NCBI GenBank assembly: GCA_032719365.1
Contig: CM064872.1
Span: 57,216,891-57,280,890, forward strand
Reading direction: 5' to 3'
From: Prinsepia uniflora
Taxonomy: Eukaryota; Streptophyta; Magnoliopsida; Rosales; Rosaceae
Length of the DNA stretch: 64,000 bases
Positions 24,074 through 36,267 of this stretch are shown one piece after another. Numbering within the stretch: the stretch's first letter is position 1; each line of letters opens with the position of its first letter. The notes under the pieces were generated by a model. It was given only the letters and a program-made list of their open reading frames with translations, was not told the origin of the DNA and did not search any database. Position numbers and translations under genes: made by a program.

Positions 24074-25654
24074 TGACACGACCCATCCCAATCCTCCCGG
24101 GATTAACGTGGGATGTGTCATGCTCCTGTCTGGCATGAAGTGTCAAACAAGGGATAATACAAACCTCAACCCATACGGGGCTCCCCGAGTGCTCCAGGAT
24201 AGATGGAGGAGTGCGATGTCTCGGTCTCTGCAACATCCCGCATCCGTAATCAACCTGAAGGGCAATAAAACCATTCAGAACTGTGAGTGGACGAAAATCA
24301 ATAAGTTCATAAAAACACATTTTCATAAAGATATTTATGCCCTTCACTAAAAAGTATATATGCATCGTAAAATCAGTAATAAAAACCTTTGCTCAATAGA
24401 CCATTAGGGCCTTAGCCCAAAAACCGTAACTCAAAACCAAGTAAGGGAACTCAGCCCAAAACTGTAGAATACCAAATCCGTAAATACAAAACCAAGTGGG
24501 CCACTATAATGACCCATCCCGAATTAGCAGGATTAATTAAGAATTAATGACAGATTAGCGAAACTAATCAGGGATTAGATGAGGCCAAATGACGATTTTG
24601 CCCCTAGAATGGGCGAATCGTTGACTTTTCGTTCAGGCGATCAAATGGACTTTGGTCGATGACTGTGACGTAGTTTGAGACGTCACGAGTTAATAGACAG
24701 GTGGCACGCTCGATTCCGACGTTCGAGGAAAAAGTTATGACGATCAGAAGTCCAAGGGCATTTGGGTAATTTGGTTGAATATGAGCAAATAGTTGACTTT
24801 TGACCCGGGGGTCCGATGGCCGAGGGCCGAGCACCATTACGTAGATGGGGATGAAACAAATCAATAGACAGGTGGTACGTCGAATTCAGATGTTCGACGG
24901 AGAAGTTACGATTCACGGAAGTACGAACGTACTATTGCACGAAATTCGAGACGGGTGCGTTTTGGAATTAAGTGGGGCCCAGATATTTCTGTGCTGCCCA
25001 ATGGATGAGTGACAAGTGTCACTCATCCACTGGGCATCACTTTTCATTCATTCATCTTCCATTCCTCTTCATCGATCATTTTCTTTGTTTCAACCAAACC
25101 CAAACGCGATCAACCCCAATCCAAACCCTTACCCCATATGATCTTATCTGAGGGACCTGGAGAGTGAGAGGAGGCTGAGGAGTTGAGAACGGTGGCAGGA
25201 GGTTGTCTGGACCGCCGTGCACGGCGGTGATGGCCAAGGAAAACAGATTGCTCGGTAAGGCCCGAATTCCTTTTTATTTTGATTTTGACGTTATGGTTGA
25301 TTTTGGGTGCTTAGGAGATGATTGTTAGGTTGCTAGGATAGTTTTAAGATGATTTTGAAGGTGGTTCACGGCTGAGGAAGCCCTGGTTCGCTACCGTGAC
25401 CATAACTTCTCCGTTCGACGTCCGATTTCAACGTGCCGCCTATCTATGGACTTGTATCGACCCGATCTACGTAACGGTCCTGGGCCCCCGGCCATCGGAC
25501 CTCTCGGGTCAAAAGTCAACATTTTACCCACTCTCAAGGGCAAAATGGTCATTTTACACTGTCCGGTCGATTTCGCTCAACTAATCAACGTTTAACCTCA
25601 CTAATTCTTGATTAGTCACTAATCAAATTCCGGAATTCGGGACGGGTCATTACA
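24074..25654 (-). mobile_element. Rearranged minus-strand LTR (3' LTR of the non-coding element)
   Basis: The start tgacacgaccc and the first ~430 bp closely match the LTR at 42436. It ends gggtcattaca, followed by a PPT-like acctacccccttt. The middle (about 24505-25385) is instead the first ~880 bp of a plus-strand LTR of the same family, so the two ends of the family LTR lie here as an inverted repeat. The normal centre of the LTR is missing. Confidence 0.75.
25003..25028. repeat. Perfect palindrome, 12-bp arms
   Basis: ggatgagtgaca and its exact inverse are separated by ag. It also occurs at 51188-51213 and 57043-57068, in LTR copies of both orientations. Confidence 0.85.
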
Positions 25655-27152
25655 ACCTACCCCCTTTAAACAATTTCATCCTCGAAATTCCAACTATATC
25701 GATTCCACATCCACCTCGTGGAAAACAATTCAATCTCACATCATGTGTACACCTGTACACCCAGTAACTAGCACAATACTTGTCTGCACCCAGACGTTCC
25801 ATCATGAACTCACCTCGTATCGACTACACTCGACCACCTCGAGTGAAATCGATCACACGATCCGAGCACTTGACAATTCTACCCTTACTCGGACACCTTC
25901 AGCTTAATGGTTTCTCTCAATCACTAATACACTCTGACATCTGCTCCTACTGGGAGTCATAAAATCTTACTCATCAATCCATGCTGACACATTCAGCCAA
26001 ATTGTAATCACTTGGCCAGTCGTAAATCAATCTGACATCTCTCCACATCGAGAGTTACCAAATCTCACAATTTCTCCGCATTTTCTGAATTTCTCACATT
26101 TTCTCTGTCACCCTGACTCACTCTAGACTCGTGGTTATACCAACCACCAAATCACTCAACCTGAGTATATGTATACCAACATCTCTCTCGACCTGCATGT
26201 AACTGGACCCCATCGAATACTTGCCCAGCAGTAATACACATCTCAACTCTAGTATTCCATTAGCCATCCACGGCTCTGAGCACCTGCTCATACAATCACT
26301 GAGTCCATCAAAATCACTCTGCCTAGCGCATAGTATTCAATGTCCAATTCACGTCCTCAACCAATCCAGTGACATCGGAACTAAGCCGACTATCAACACG
26401 CTCAACCACACACCACTGGTACATCCTATGTACCGTCACCAAGCACCACTCGGCCTATCTAGTATAAATCCTCGCACAACGTACAGGGTACGTACATCCA
26501 TCTTCCAACCAGTCCACTACATGGTTCGTAGTCAATCACGATTTAATACTGGGGTTCATCTGCCCAATCCCGTACTATACAACTAGATTACTCCAACTCA
26601 TCATTCATTCTGAGTCCCATGGTCACCCGACCAACGTCACAACGTCTGCTCCCAAACACGTAATCCAACACGTACCAATCTGCCTCACGCCTACCAAGGC
26701 GTACTCATTCATGCCCAAAGAGCATCCAAACTCTCCCACGTCTACTGAGATGCACTAACACCGAACCTATTGATTACCTGCTCAAACAATTTCTGTACCA
26801 CATTCGATTGACTTCGAAAGGAAGCCAATCCCATTGTCCACATATCTAATACTGACCAATCCAACCCCGTCGGATACCCACTTGTTCCCAAGTCATATAC
26901 TCAAGTCAATTCGTAAACATTTCAACTCACTCAAGTACTGTCTCATACCGGATCAACTTCGAAAAGGAGTTCAGTCCAAAATTCCCATATCCAAATATTC
27001 ACAACAGAACAATAAACTCTCCATCTAACCTGATCAACAAGATCGCGATCTAGATCCATCACCGCGTCACCCGACCGGTAACATCACGATCCTAGATCGT
27101 CACAATGCCCAATGTAAAAAACATCACAACCCTGATCCACCTAGGATCCACA
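25655..27152 (-). mobile_element. Internal region of a non-coding long-LTR element, 3' part
   Basis: It starts with a polypurine tract (minus strand aaagggggtaggt) right next to the LTR end. It is the inverted counterpart of 49330-50843; for example gtcccatggtcacccgacca here corresponds to the reverse strand of about 50110-50130. No protein domain was recognised. It resumes at 40190 after the nested LTR. Confidence 0.75.
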
Positions 27153-27559
27153 TGACACGACCTATCCCAACTCCCCCCGTGATTACGATGGAATGTGTCA
27201 TGCTCCCATTTGACAAGAGGTGTCAGACAAGGGATAACCTGTTGCCACTGCCCAAACGGGCTTCCAGCGTGCGCAAGGATCAATGGAGGAGGTGTGTGAT
27301 GTCCCAGTCTCTGCTGCAGTCGCATCCGGAACCAACCTGAAGGGCATTAAAAACAAAAGCTGTGAGTGGACGAAAATAAATAAGTTCAATAACACATTTC
27401 ATAAGACATTTATGCCCTTTATTAAAAACGTATGCATGCCACGAAAACCAGTAACCAAAACATTTGCTCAACAAGGCATTAGGGCCTTAGCCCAAAACCG
27501 TAAACCATAAATCCAACCGAAAAACCATTTCATAGATTCGTTAATCCATATTTACCACG

Positions 27560-28190
27560 TTACCATAACCGGCATCCCAGATGCTTAGCGTCCCCGACGC
27601 TTGACGTTCCAGATGTCATATTTCACGGTATAACCATAAGCTACGCGTGCTACCCGGGGTCTCAATTCCGAGTCCAATCCCCGAACCCAGTTTGGGTACA
27701 GCATCCCAGATGCCTAGTGTCCAGACGTCCAATCATACCAATCCTGCTCCTGAGTCACTATACGGCCGGTAGCTCCGCACAATGACCCCTCGCAAGCAAT
27801 GCACCGTGATTTCCCCAGTGTCCCAGACACCTGGAGGAGACCTTCAAATTTTCTCGTATCAAGATGGTATATGGAAAACAGTTTTATCAAATCATTTCAC
27901 AACATATCAATGGGCCCTGCCCAAAATTTCCATAAAACATCACAATTCCATTTAGGGTCCCCGACCCGAAATCACGTTTATGAAACCAACTGGGCCTCAT
28001 GCCCGATTCTGTAATCACTGGGCCCACGACCCAAATTCATAAATCAATTGGGCCCCTGGCCCGATAATATAACTCAAATGGGTCTCAGCCCAATTTCGTA
28101 AATAACTGGGCCCTTGGCCCGATTCGTAACTCAATTGGACTCCAAGTCCGAGGTTTACAAAACAATTAGGCCTCATGCCCGAGTTTCTCT
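27560..28190 (-). repeat. Tandem dyad and GGCCC arrays in LTR
   Basis: 27560-27740 repeats a unit like gcatcccagatgcctagcgt/cccagacg. 27960-28180 repeats units like tgggcccctggcccgat. A similar pair occurs at 42950-43090 and 43380-43520, and at 55195-55345. Confidence 0.7.
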
Positions 28191-28936
28191 TTCCAATTTC
28201 AAAACCATTTCATGAAATCATATCCAAGGTCTTAAGTATGAAAAATCAGTGTAAAACTGGAAAACCTCGATTTACGTGCAAGCACGTAAATCGCCTCGAA
28301 ATACGTGAAATTGTATAATTTACCAATATCCAAATCACATCATACAATCAAAATCATAATCCATATAAAACAGTTAAGCATGCATAGAATTTATAAAACC
28401 AAAGTCCACTCACAGACCATTTAACAGTGCGCCTCGATACGCGTGCCATAGGCCTTCCCGGGCCACACCACTATCACCGGGACTTCCAATCCTGTCCAAA
28501 TCACATTAGAGGGTTACTAACCTCTTCATTAACATCCTATTCAAGTCCCATAATTTTTCCGAATTTTTAACTATTTTTAAACTGGATTTAAAACCTTCGG
28601 ACATCCCGAACAATATCGAAACGGGGTCCGATTGACACGAAACCAATGCTAATATGTTCGTTACATTGTATAGGACAAAAGTCATGTTGACCTCACCTCG
28701 GGATTCGTGCCCACGCGCCATCACGCGCCACCGTGAGTGGCTGCGCGTGAAAGCCATGCTCTTGCTACAGTGACTGCTACAGTCATCCTCTTCACCCGTA
28801 TGACTGGTAAACGGGTATGATTACCTGCGACCTGACCCGGATCGATTCCTGTCAATTCCACCCTAATTTCATCAGTTGATCACCCAGATAGACTCGCAAC
28901 ATATTGAATTAGAGTTCTGTGTCATTCATTCAAGTC

Positions 28937-28941
28937 GACAC
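28937..28941. repeat. Target-site duplication gacac, left
   Basis: Exact match to 39035-39039, directly outside the chromovirus LTRs. Confidence 0.92.
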
Positions 28942-31708
28942 TGTCAGGACCCGTCCCAAATATCACCTCGATATCCGGGACGAACCCTGCTCCCGTCTGA
29001 CAATCACACTTACAGTACCACAATTAACCTTAATACAATTATAAGCATGACTATCAGACGAAGGAGTAAATATATACAACAGTCAGTCAGAGCATAGTTC
29101 TACAAAATGGGCACAAAAAGTCCTACAATTCTGAGTCCGCAACGGAAGAACGTCGTAAGCTCTATGCCTCGATATCTGCCTCAACGTTCACCCCAGCGCT
29201 ATCACCACGACCTGGAGGGAAATTTTAAAACAGAAGGTGTGAGTGGACTGGAATGAATAAAAGTTTTAAAACAGTTTCTCGTAAAATCAGAGTCAAGGAA
29301 AAGTAATAAGTTGTTCCCTCCGTCTTGAAAACAGGCATGCCCAACGAAGTATTAAAATATCATAATATGGAACATCATAAGAAACAAAAACACTATCAAA
29401 CATCATAAGAAACAGATACACTATAAAATTGATATAGAAACCAGAGCATGAGCATCAAACCATCTTTTCCGATCAAACCTGCTGGACCTATCCGAGTCTT
29501 TAAACTCAACCAGGCCTCAAATATAAATCCGAGTCTTTAAACTCCCGAGTCTTTAAACTCAATAGGCCTATGGGGGTAATATCATAAATATCCGAGTCTT
29601 TAAACTCTCGAGTCTTTAAACTCAATCCGGGCCCGTCCCCCGTCAAACAATATCCGGGTCTTTAAACCCATATCCAGATCCAGCAAATCCAAACCATTTC
29701 AGTGTAAAACCGTCCGAAACCCATCACCAAACTCGAATTCGGAATCCCCAGTTCGAAGCCCTTCCGGCGTTCAGAACCGACATTCCGAACCCAAATCCGA
29801 AAAATCCATGTTCATACCAAAAACCATAGGAAATCCCAAATCTTGTTTCATAACTCATTTACCATCATTCGAAAACGTTTATAGGTTGAATTTCTCAAAT
29901 ATGGCATCAAAATCTGAAAACTGGCTTTTTCTCGAAAAACGTGCAAAATCCCGGAAACGTCTCGAAAAACATGCAAACATTTCAATCACGTATAACCATC
30001 ATTTAAAGCATAAAAACACACATAATATCATAAAACATTGTTAAAAATAGTTAGGCATGCTCGGAAGTAGGAAAGAGTCCACTCACAGATCAGAACAAGT
30101 CACTCGCGCCCTGTGCGCTCCTCGACTGTCTCGGGTGTCTCCCGTCCTGTCAATAGATACCAAATAGGGTCACAATTTCATCAAGGATACCTTCCCTATT
30201 TTCCGCAATTTTTTGGGAATTTAATAATATTTTAATCCTAAACCCTAAACCTTCCGAATTCCCGAATCATCCCGTAACACCGTCCGATTAACCCGAAAAC
30301 TATACCATTGGATTCCTTAGAACATTTAGGACTAAACTCATGTTGGAAGCTTGGCCGGATTCCTCCCCACGCGCCTCCACGCGCCGCCCAAAGTGGCTGC
30401 GCGTGGGCCTCACGCGCCTGCTACAGTGCTTCTCCTTCCTCGAGTCACCCGGTTCAACACAGTTGAACCGGCGTGACCGGTTCTCTGTAATCCGACCACC
30501 GTTCCAGTCCAATCCAATCCCATTCTCTTCGTCCCATCCTAAGCAATCTAACCATGTCCTAACCTTGAAGAATCACGGCCGGAAACCCACCGTTCACGGC
30601 CTCGAAACAGACGGCCCGTAGCCCCTATTTTGGCCGCCGGCCGCCCAGGTCCTCCCCCGTCACGGCGTTCATCTAAATCGACGCCTAGGACCTTCCTGAA
30701 CTTCACCCTAACCTCCTAACCCCTCGACTCTACACCCAACTCCACGACTTTTGAATTTAAAATCCACGGGAAAACAGGGGAAAGGAACTTACCCTTCGAT
30801 TCAGGCTCCGCCGTGAGCACCGCCGCTTACCACGGTGCTGGTTGGACTCCCCGTAGTCTCCTGAGTCTCCTAGTGGCTTGAACGATCCACCACACGACAC
30901 AGCAGCCACCACAGTCCACCGCCTTCTCTGTTTTCTTCAAAACCCAGCCGTCCACCGTGTAGCCTCCGTGCACGGTTGCAGCTCCCAAACACGATCACCA
31001 GCACCTCCTTGCCTCACTGTCATTCTCTCAACTCACTCTTCACTCTCCCTTGCACTGCATCGATCACCGCCTCTCAAAACTCTTCTCTCTGTTTTCTGCG
31101 TTTGTCGAAGGATTGCACGGTTCAAAAATGAGCAAAGTGTGGCCGTGCACACTTGAGAACCTTATGGAACAATCCAGTGCCCCCACGTGTCCACAATCCT
31201 ATGGACAAGCAGAAAAGATCCTACCCCACTCAGCCACTTGTCCTCATCCAATTGGCTGAAAGAAAATGACCAAAATACCCCTTGTATAATTAATTACCGT
31301 TTTGCCCTCGAACGTTCTAGACCCGTATCTTTCCCGTCCGACGTCCGATGACAGCGTGCCGCCTGTCGTTGAACTCAGGACGTCGTGACCTATCCAATGG
31401 TCCTCGGTCTACGTGAAAATCACAAGTCCTCCAAAAAGTCAACATTTTCCTCATTTAAGCAAATTTACGGTAACGCCCTCAACCTTCCGTACATCATAAC
31501 TTTTTCTCCGGTTGTCCGAATTGAACCTGCCACCTGTCTACGGACTCGTGATGTCCTAAACTACGTCACGGTCAAGGGCTAACACTCATCCAATCGGTAA
31601 TACAAAAAGTCAACTTTTAGCCTACTATTCATAAGGGCAAAATCGTCCTTTTCTACAAAACTTTACAAAATTACAGTTTTACCCTTCCCGAAGGTACGGG
31701 TTGTTACA
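28942..31708 (-). repeat. 3' LTR of the chromovirus
   Basis: 2767 bp, plus-strand ends tgtcaggaccc and gggttgttaca. Contains ccgagtctttaaactc arrays (29490-29670), the GC-rich block (30365-30425) and twin modules with gtgccgcctgtcg (about 31356) and ctgccacctgtct (about 31529). Confidence 0.95.
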
Positions 31709-31723
31709 ATCTACCCCCCTAAA
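31709..31723 (-). promoter_or_regulatory. Polypurine tract of the chromovirus
   Basis: The minus strand reads ttaggggggtagat immediately before the 3' LTR. It primes plus-strand DNA synthesis. Confidence 0.85.
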
Positions 31724-31747
31724 AAGAATTTTGGTCCCCGAAATTCA

Positions 31748-31888
31748 GTGAAACAAATAAGGGTACTGTTCACGCATCAAGGCTTCGGGTTCCCAAGTAG
31801 CTTCTTCCACTTGATGATTTCTCCACAATACTTTGACTAAGGGAACCGTCTTCCTTCGTAAAACCTTATCCTTCCGATCCAAGATCGC
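31748..31888 (-). CDS. C-terminal chromodomain of the chromovirus
   Basis: Residues 744-790 read RKTVPLVKVLWRNH and EEATWEPEALM, the chromodomain form of Tekay/Del elements. In chromoviruses it steers integration towards particular chromatin. The frame ends YPYLFH just before the polypurine tract. Confidence 0.88.
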
Positions 31889-32347
31889 AACAGGCTGCTC
31901 TTCAAAACTTAAGTCTTCCCTCAGTTCCACTGGTTGTGCTTCCAGAACATGCGAATCATCCCGAATGTACTTCCGAAGCATAGAGACATGAAAGACATTA
32001 TGTACCTTTTCCAAGTCTGCTGGTAAGGCCAATCGATATGCAACAGGACCAATCCGTTCCAAGATCTCATAAGGTCCAATGTAACGAGGACTCAACTTCC
32101 CTCGTCTGCCAAACCGTACGATTCCCTTCCAAGGAGATAGCTTCAAGAAAACCCAGTCTCCTACTGCAAACTCCAAATCTCTAATCCTACGGTCGGCGTA
32201 GCTCTTCTGGCGGTCTTGCGCTGCCTTCAATCGATCCCTGATCAGTGCCACCTTTTCCTGTGTAAGATCTACCAGCTCAGAAGTAGTCAATTTCCGCTCA
32301 CCAACCTCAGTCCAACACAATGGAGTCCGACACTGTCGCCCGTACAA

Positions 32348-33004
32348 AGCCTCGTAAGGAGCCATCCCAATGCTCTCCTGATAACTGTTATTGTAGGCGA
32401 ACTCCATCAAAGGCAGATGTGATTCCCAAGTACCCTGAAACTGAAGTACACAAGCTCGCATCATGTCCTCGAGAATCTGAATAGTCCGCTCAGACTGCCC
32501 ATCGGTCTGAGGGTGAAAAGCAGTACTGAAATGCAATTTAGTCCCAAAAGCTTCCTGTAGGCTCTGCCAAAATCGGGAAGTAAATCTCGGATCTCTGTCA
32601 GATACTATCGACTCTAGAGTCCCATGCAACCGAATAATCTCATCTATGAACAACTGTGCAAACTGCGTCAACCTGAAGTTCTCCCGTACTGGCAAGAAAT
32701 GAGCAGGCTTCGTAAGTTGATCCACAATAACCCACACACCATCGTGGCCCTTGGATGTTCTGGGCAGCTTGAAGACAAAATCCATAGTCAGGTGATCCCA
32801 TTTCCACTCGGGGATCGGCAAAGGTGGCATTGCTCCATAGGGTCTTTGCCGCTCGGCTTTCACCTGCTGACAGATCAAGCATCTACTGACATATTCTGCA
32901 ATCTCACGTTTCATTCCCGACCACCAGTAATGCTCTCGAAGTGTACGATACATCTTGGTCCCACCAGGATGCATCGCATAAGCTGAACAGTGAGCCTCAT
33001 CCAG
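32348..33004 (-). CDS. Integrase of the chromovirus
   Basis: Residues 372-590 of the 790-aa frame. The N-terminal HHCC zinc site shows H376, H383, C413 and C416. The catalytic core shows D446 (LTMDF), D507 (VSDRD) and E543 (DGQSERT), with the expected 35-residue gap between the last two. The GPY/F-type segment (RYIGPYEILERIGPVAYRL) follows at residues 678-696. Confidence 0.93.
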
Positions 33005-33304
33005 TATCACTTTCTTCAATGCGTCATCCTCAGGTACGCACAACCGTCCACCCTTAACCAAGGCTCCATCCTCACGAATCTCAAAGTCCTGCCTCTCTCC
33101 AGCCTCGACCTCAATCCGAATGATGCCCAGAATAGGGTCTTCAAACTGAGCATCAATAACCTGATCAATCAAAACAGGTCGCACATGGAAACTTGCTAGG
33201 AGTGCTCCCTGATCAACCACAGTCAACTCTACTCCCAACCTGCGGAGCTCAACCAACAACGGTAACCGTACTGTCCTCAAATGTGACAAAGAACTAGCTG
33301 ACTT

Positions 33305-33652
33305 CCTACTCAGAGCATCGGCTACCACATTCGCCTTCCCTGTGTGATACTCAATCGTGCAGTCGTAGTCCTTAAGCAATTCTAACCAACGACACTGTCT
33401 CAGATTCAATTCCTTTTGAGTGAACAAATACTTTAAGCTCTTGTGGTCCGTGAAAATCCTGCACTTCTCGCCATATAAGTAATGCCGCCAAATCTTCATT
33501 GCATGAACCACCGCTGCTAGTTCCAAATCATGTGTAGGGTAGTTCATCTCATGGGGTTTCAATTGCCGGGAAGCATAAGCAATCACTCTCCCATGCTGCA
33601 TCAGGACACAACCCAAGCCTTGCAAAGAAGCGTCACTGTACACCTCAAACTC
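33305..33652 (-). CDS. RNase H domain of the chromovirus
   Basis: Residues 156-271 of the 790-aa frame. Catalytic acidic residues are visible in YSDAS (D162), HDLELAA (E199), FTDHKSL (D224) and ADALSR (D267). It degrades RNA in the RNA-DNA hybrid during reverse transcription. This part is uninterrupted. Confidence 0.92.
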
Positions 33653-33832
33653 CCCACTACCGTCTGGAAGGGATAACACAGGAGCAGATGTCAACCGTCT
33701 TTTAAGCTCCTGGAAACTCTGTTCACAGTTCTCGTCCCACTCAAATCGAACTCCCTTCCGAGTTAGTCGGGTTAAAGGAGCGGCTAAAATCGAAAATCCC
33801 TCAATGAAACACCGATAATAGCCTGCTAAGCC

Positions 33833-34512
33833 CAGAAAACTCCGGATCTCCGTCACCGTCTTAGGCTGTTCCCAATTGGCTACCGCCTCAACTTTCTGAG
33901 GATCCACGCTGATGCCCTCGGCCGAAATCACATAACCCAGAAATCTCACACTGGTCAACCAAAACTGACACTTACTGAGCTTCGCATACAACTGATGCTC
34001 CCTCAAAGTTTTAAGCACGATTCTCAGATGTTTCTCATGTGCCTTTGCACTCTTTGAATACACCAGAATGTCGTCAATGAAGACAATCACAAAACGATCC
34101 AAATATGACCGGAACACTCGTTCTTGAGGTCCATAAAAACTGCTGGGGCATTAGTCAAACCAAAAGGCATCACAACAAACTCATAATGACCGAACCTAGT
34201 CCGAAAGGCTGTCTTCGGTACATCCTCTTCTTTAACCCTTAACTGATGATAACCGGAGCGAAGATCAATCTTCGAAAAATACTGAGCTCCCTTCAATTGG
34301 TCGAACAAATCATCAATCCGGGGTAGGGGATACTTATTCCGAATAGTTACCTTATTCAGTTGTCTGTAATCCACACACAATCTCAATCCTCCGTCCTTTT
34401 TCTTGACCAACAAAACAGGTGCTCCCCAAGGTGACATACTCGGTCGAATGAATCCTATATCGACCAATTCTTGCAACTGAGCCTTAAGTTCCCTCAATTC
34501 TGCAGGTGCCAT
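33833..34512 (-). pseudogene. Reverse transcriptase domain of the chromovirus
   Basis: Motifs in order are LRLCVDYRQLNK, YFSKIDLRSGYHQLRV, FGHYEFVVMPFGLTNAPA, then after the frameshift the catalytic FIDDILVYS (Asp-Asp at residues 15-16 of the 790-aa frame) and FLGYVIS. The frameshift lies between FMDL and the DD box. Confidence 0.93.
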
Positions 34513-34851
34513 ACGGTAAGGAGTCCGTGAAATAGGCTGTGTACCTGGAAGAAGATCAATCGTGAACTCAAGATCTCGGTGTGGGGGTAGTCCTGGCAAC
34601 TCCTCGGGAAAAACATCGGGAAACTCCCGTACCACTGGTATGTCTTCCGCCCTCACTGGCGTAGCACGTGTATCCACCACAAGAGCTATGTAACCTTGAC
34701 ATCCCTTACGCAACAACTTGCTAGCCTCAAGTGCCGAAATAACTCCAGTAGGAAGTGCACGCTGATCCCCCTGAAACGTAGTCTCTGATAAGCTGGGACT
34801 CCGCAAAGTCACTCTCCTATCGAAACATTCGATAGAAGCATGATGTCTCGT

Positions 34852-35169
34852 TAACCAGTCCATACCCAAAATAACATCAAAGTCCCGTAAATCCAAGAGT
34901 AACAAATCCGCCAGTAACTCCACCTCGCCTACCATCACCGGACACTCTCTCAATACCTGAGTCACTACCAACACCTCCCCCGTAGGTGTACTCACTCCTA
35001 ACGCACAATCCAAAGTAGACACCTCCCTCTCCTTAACCAAACTACAACTCCGAGCTACAAAAGAATGGGTAGCCCCGGGATCTATCAAAACAAAAACAGT
35101 GCGACCAAGTATGGTGAGTGTACCTGTCACCACTCCCGGTGCGGATCTAGCCTCCTGTTGGGTCATAGC
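34852..35169 (-). pseudogene. Aspartic protease domain of the chromovirus, altered active site
   Basis: The active-site region reads FVLIDPGATHSF; the family consensus is D-S/T-G-A. The Pro codon is ccc at 35077-35079 on the minus strand, one substitution from a Ser codon. The flanking FDVILGMDWL motif is intact. D-P-G is expected to impair the protease (inference). Confidence 0.85.
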
Positions 35170-36182
35170 AAAAACTCGCGCCTGAGGTCCCGATGACCTA
35201 CCGCGCTCTCTGGAACTATTCGTGGCACCACCGCCACCCCTAAGGCCTGCCGCCCCTGATACTGAAGCCGTACTCCGTCCAGGTTCTGCTATACCTCGGC
35301 CTGCTCCACTCTCCTGAGCTAACAATGGGCACTCCCTCCGGAAGTGTCCTCGCTCCCCACAATAGTAGCAAGCATCTCTACCGGGTCCACCGGTATGCCT
35401 CCCAGTAGAAGCAACTGAAGTCGCACTCGCCTGAGGAGTCGGCTGTGCCCTAGCTCCTCGAAAACCAGAGCCCTGGAAACTACTTGCTCTACCATACTGG
35501 GCTCCACCAGCTGATAATGAACCACCAAAATTACCCCGCTTCGGGGTCCTCTGACTCGATGCTCCAGGGAATGAATGCTCTTGGCGCCGAACACTGCCCG
35601 AGTACTGTGGTCTAGCAGGTAAACTGGCCTCCACCCTGACAGCAGCATCAGACAACTCTCGGAATGTAGCAAAAGAGCCGGCTGTCACTATAGCCCTGAT
35701 CTCTCCCCGAAGGCCCAACTCGAACCGACGGCACTTCTCCGCCTCGGTAGCCACAAATGCAGGAGCAAATCGGGATAACATCTGAACTGAGCAACTGTCA
35801 AGTTCCCTTGCTTCAAGTGAAGAAATTTTGCCTCCTTCGCATCCCTGAAAGAACGGGGATAGTACTGATCAAGAAACCGCTCTCGGAAAGTCTCCCATGT
35901 CACGGTATGTGCATCCCAGCCGGACAGTTCCAACGTGTACCACCACTCGTATGCAGCTCCATCCAACAGAAAAGTAGCTAACAAAACCCGATCCTCAGGA
36001 GGACAGTGCATCACCCCAAAAATACGTTCGAGCCGGGTGATCCATCGGTGAGCTTCCTCGGGGTCTGCCCCACCGCTGAAAGTCGTAGCCCCAAGTCTCT
36101 GGGCTCTCTCGATCGAAGCGCTCTCAGTCCCTCTCGCCGCTTCATCTTCAGGTCGTAGAGGGGGTTCACGTCGCGGAGGCAT
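35170..36182 (-). pseudogene. gag region of the chromovirus
   Basis: It contains the retrotransposon gag core (EEAHRWITRLERIF, AYEWWYTL, FLDQYYPRSFRDAK) and, in the second frame, a CCHC zinc knuckle C-X2-C-X4-H-X4-C (CYYCGERGHFRREC, 35329-35370). Gag forms the virus-like particle and binds the RNA. A frameshift near 35780 separates the core from the knuckle. Confidence 0.92.
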
Positions 36183-36252
36183 GATCGATCGTACGCTGAA
36201 AGAGGCATATAGTTAGTAAACAACCTAGACCCAACACAAACCGACAAACCTA

Positions 36253-36265
36253 TGCTCTGATACCA
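36253..36265 (-). promoter_or_regulatory. Primer-binding site, initiator Met tRNA type
   Basis: The minus strand reads tggtatcagagca three bases after the end of the 5' LTR. This is the standard complement to the 3' end of plant tRNA-iMet. Confidence 0.93.
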
Positions 36266-36267
36266 AT

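Larger units (their letters stand above)
31745..36182 (-). pseudogene. Chromovirus gag-pol polyprotein with two frameshifts
   Basis: Three overlapping minus-strand frames together give the whole polyprotein. The first starts MPPRREPPLRPEDE at 36182 and carries the gag N-terminus. Near 35780 the reading moves to a second frame (35781-34087, 564 aa) with the end of gag, zinc knuckle, protease and the start of RT. Near 34100 it moves to the third frame (34117-31745, 790 aa) with the rest of RT through the chromodomain. The junctions fall in the middle of conserved blocks (gag LKQGNLTVAQF; RT after AVFMDL), so they are lesions, not programmed frameshifting at a domain boundary. The second looks like a one-base deletion. 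Intact Tekay polyproteins are about 1500 residues in one frame, and the sum here agrees. Confidence 0.93.

Noticed and set aside
30340..31582. Several 65-93 aa ORFs repeated at matching places in both chromovirus LTRs (also 37666-38908)
   Set aside because: They are duplicated only because the LTRs are duplicated. No domain, start context or conserved frame supports coding.
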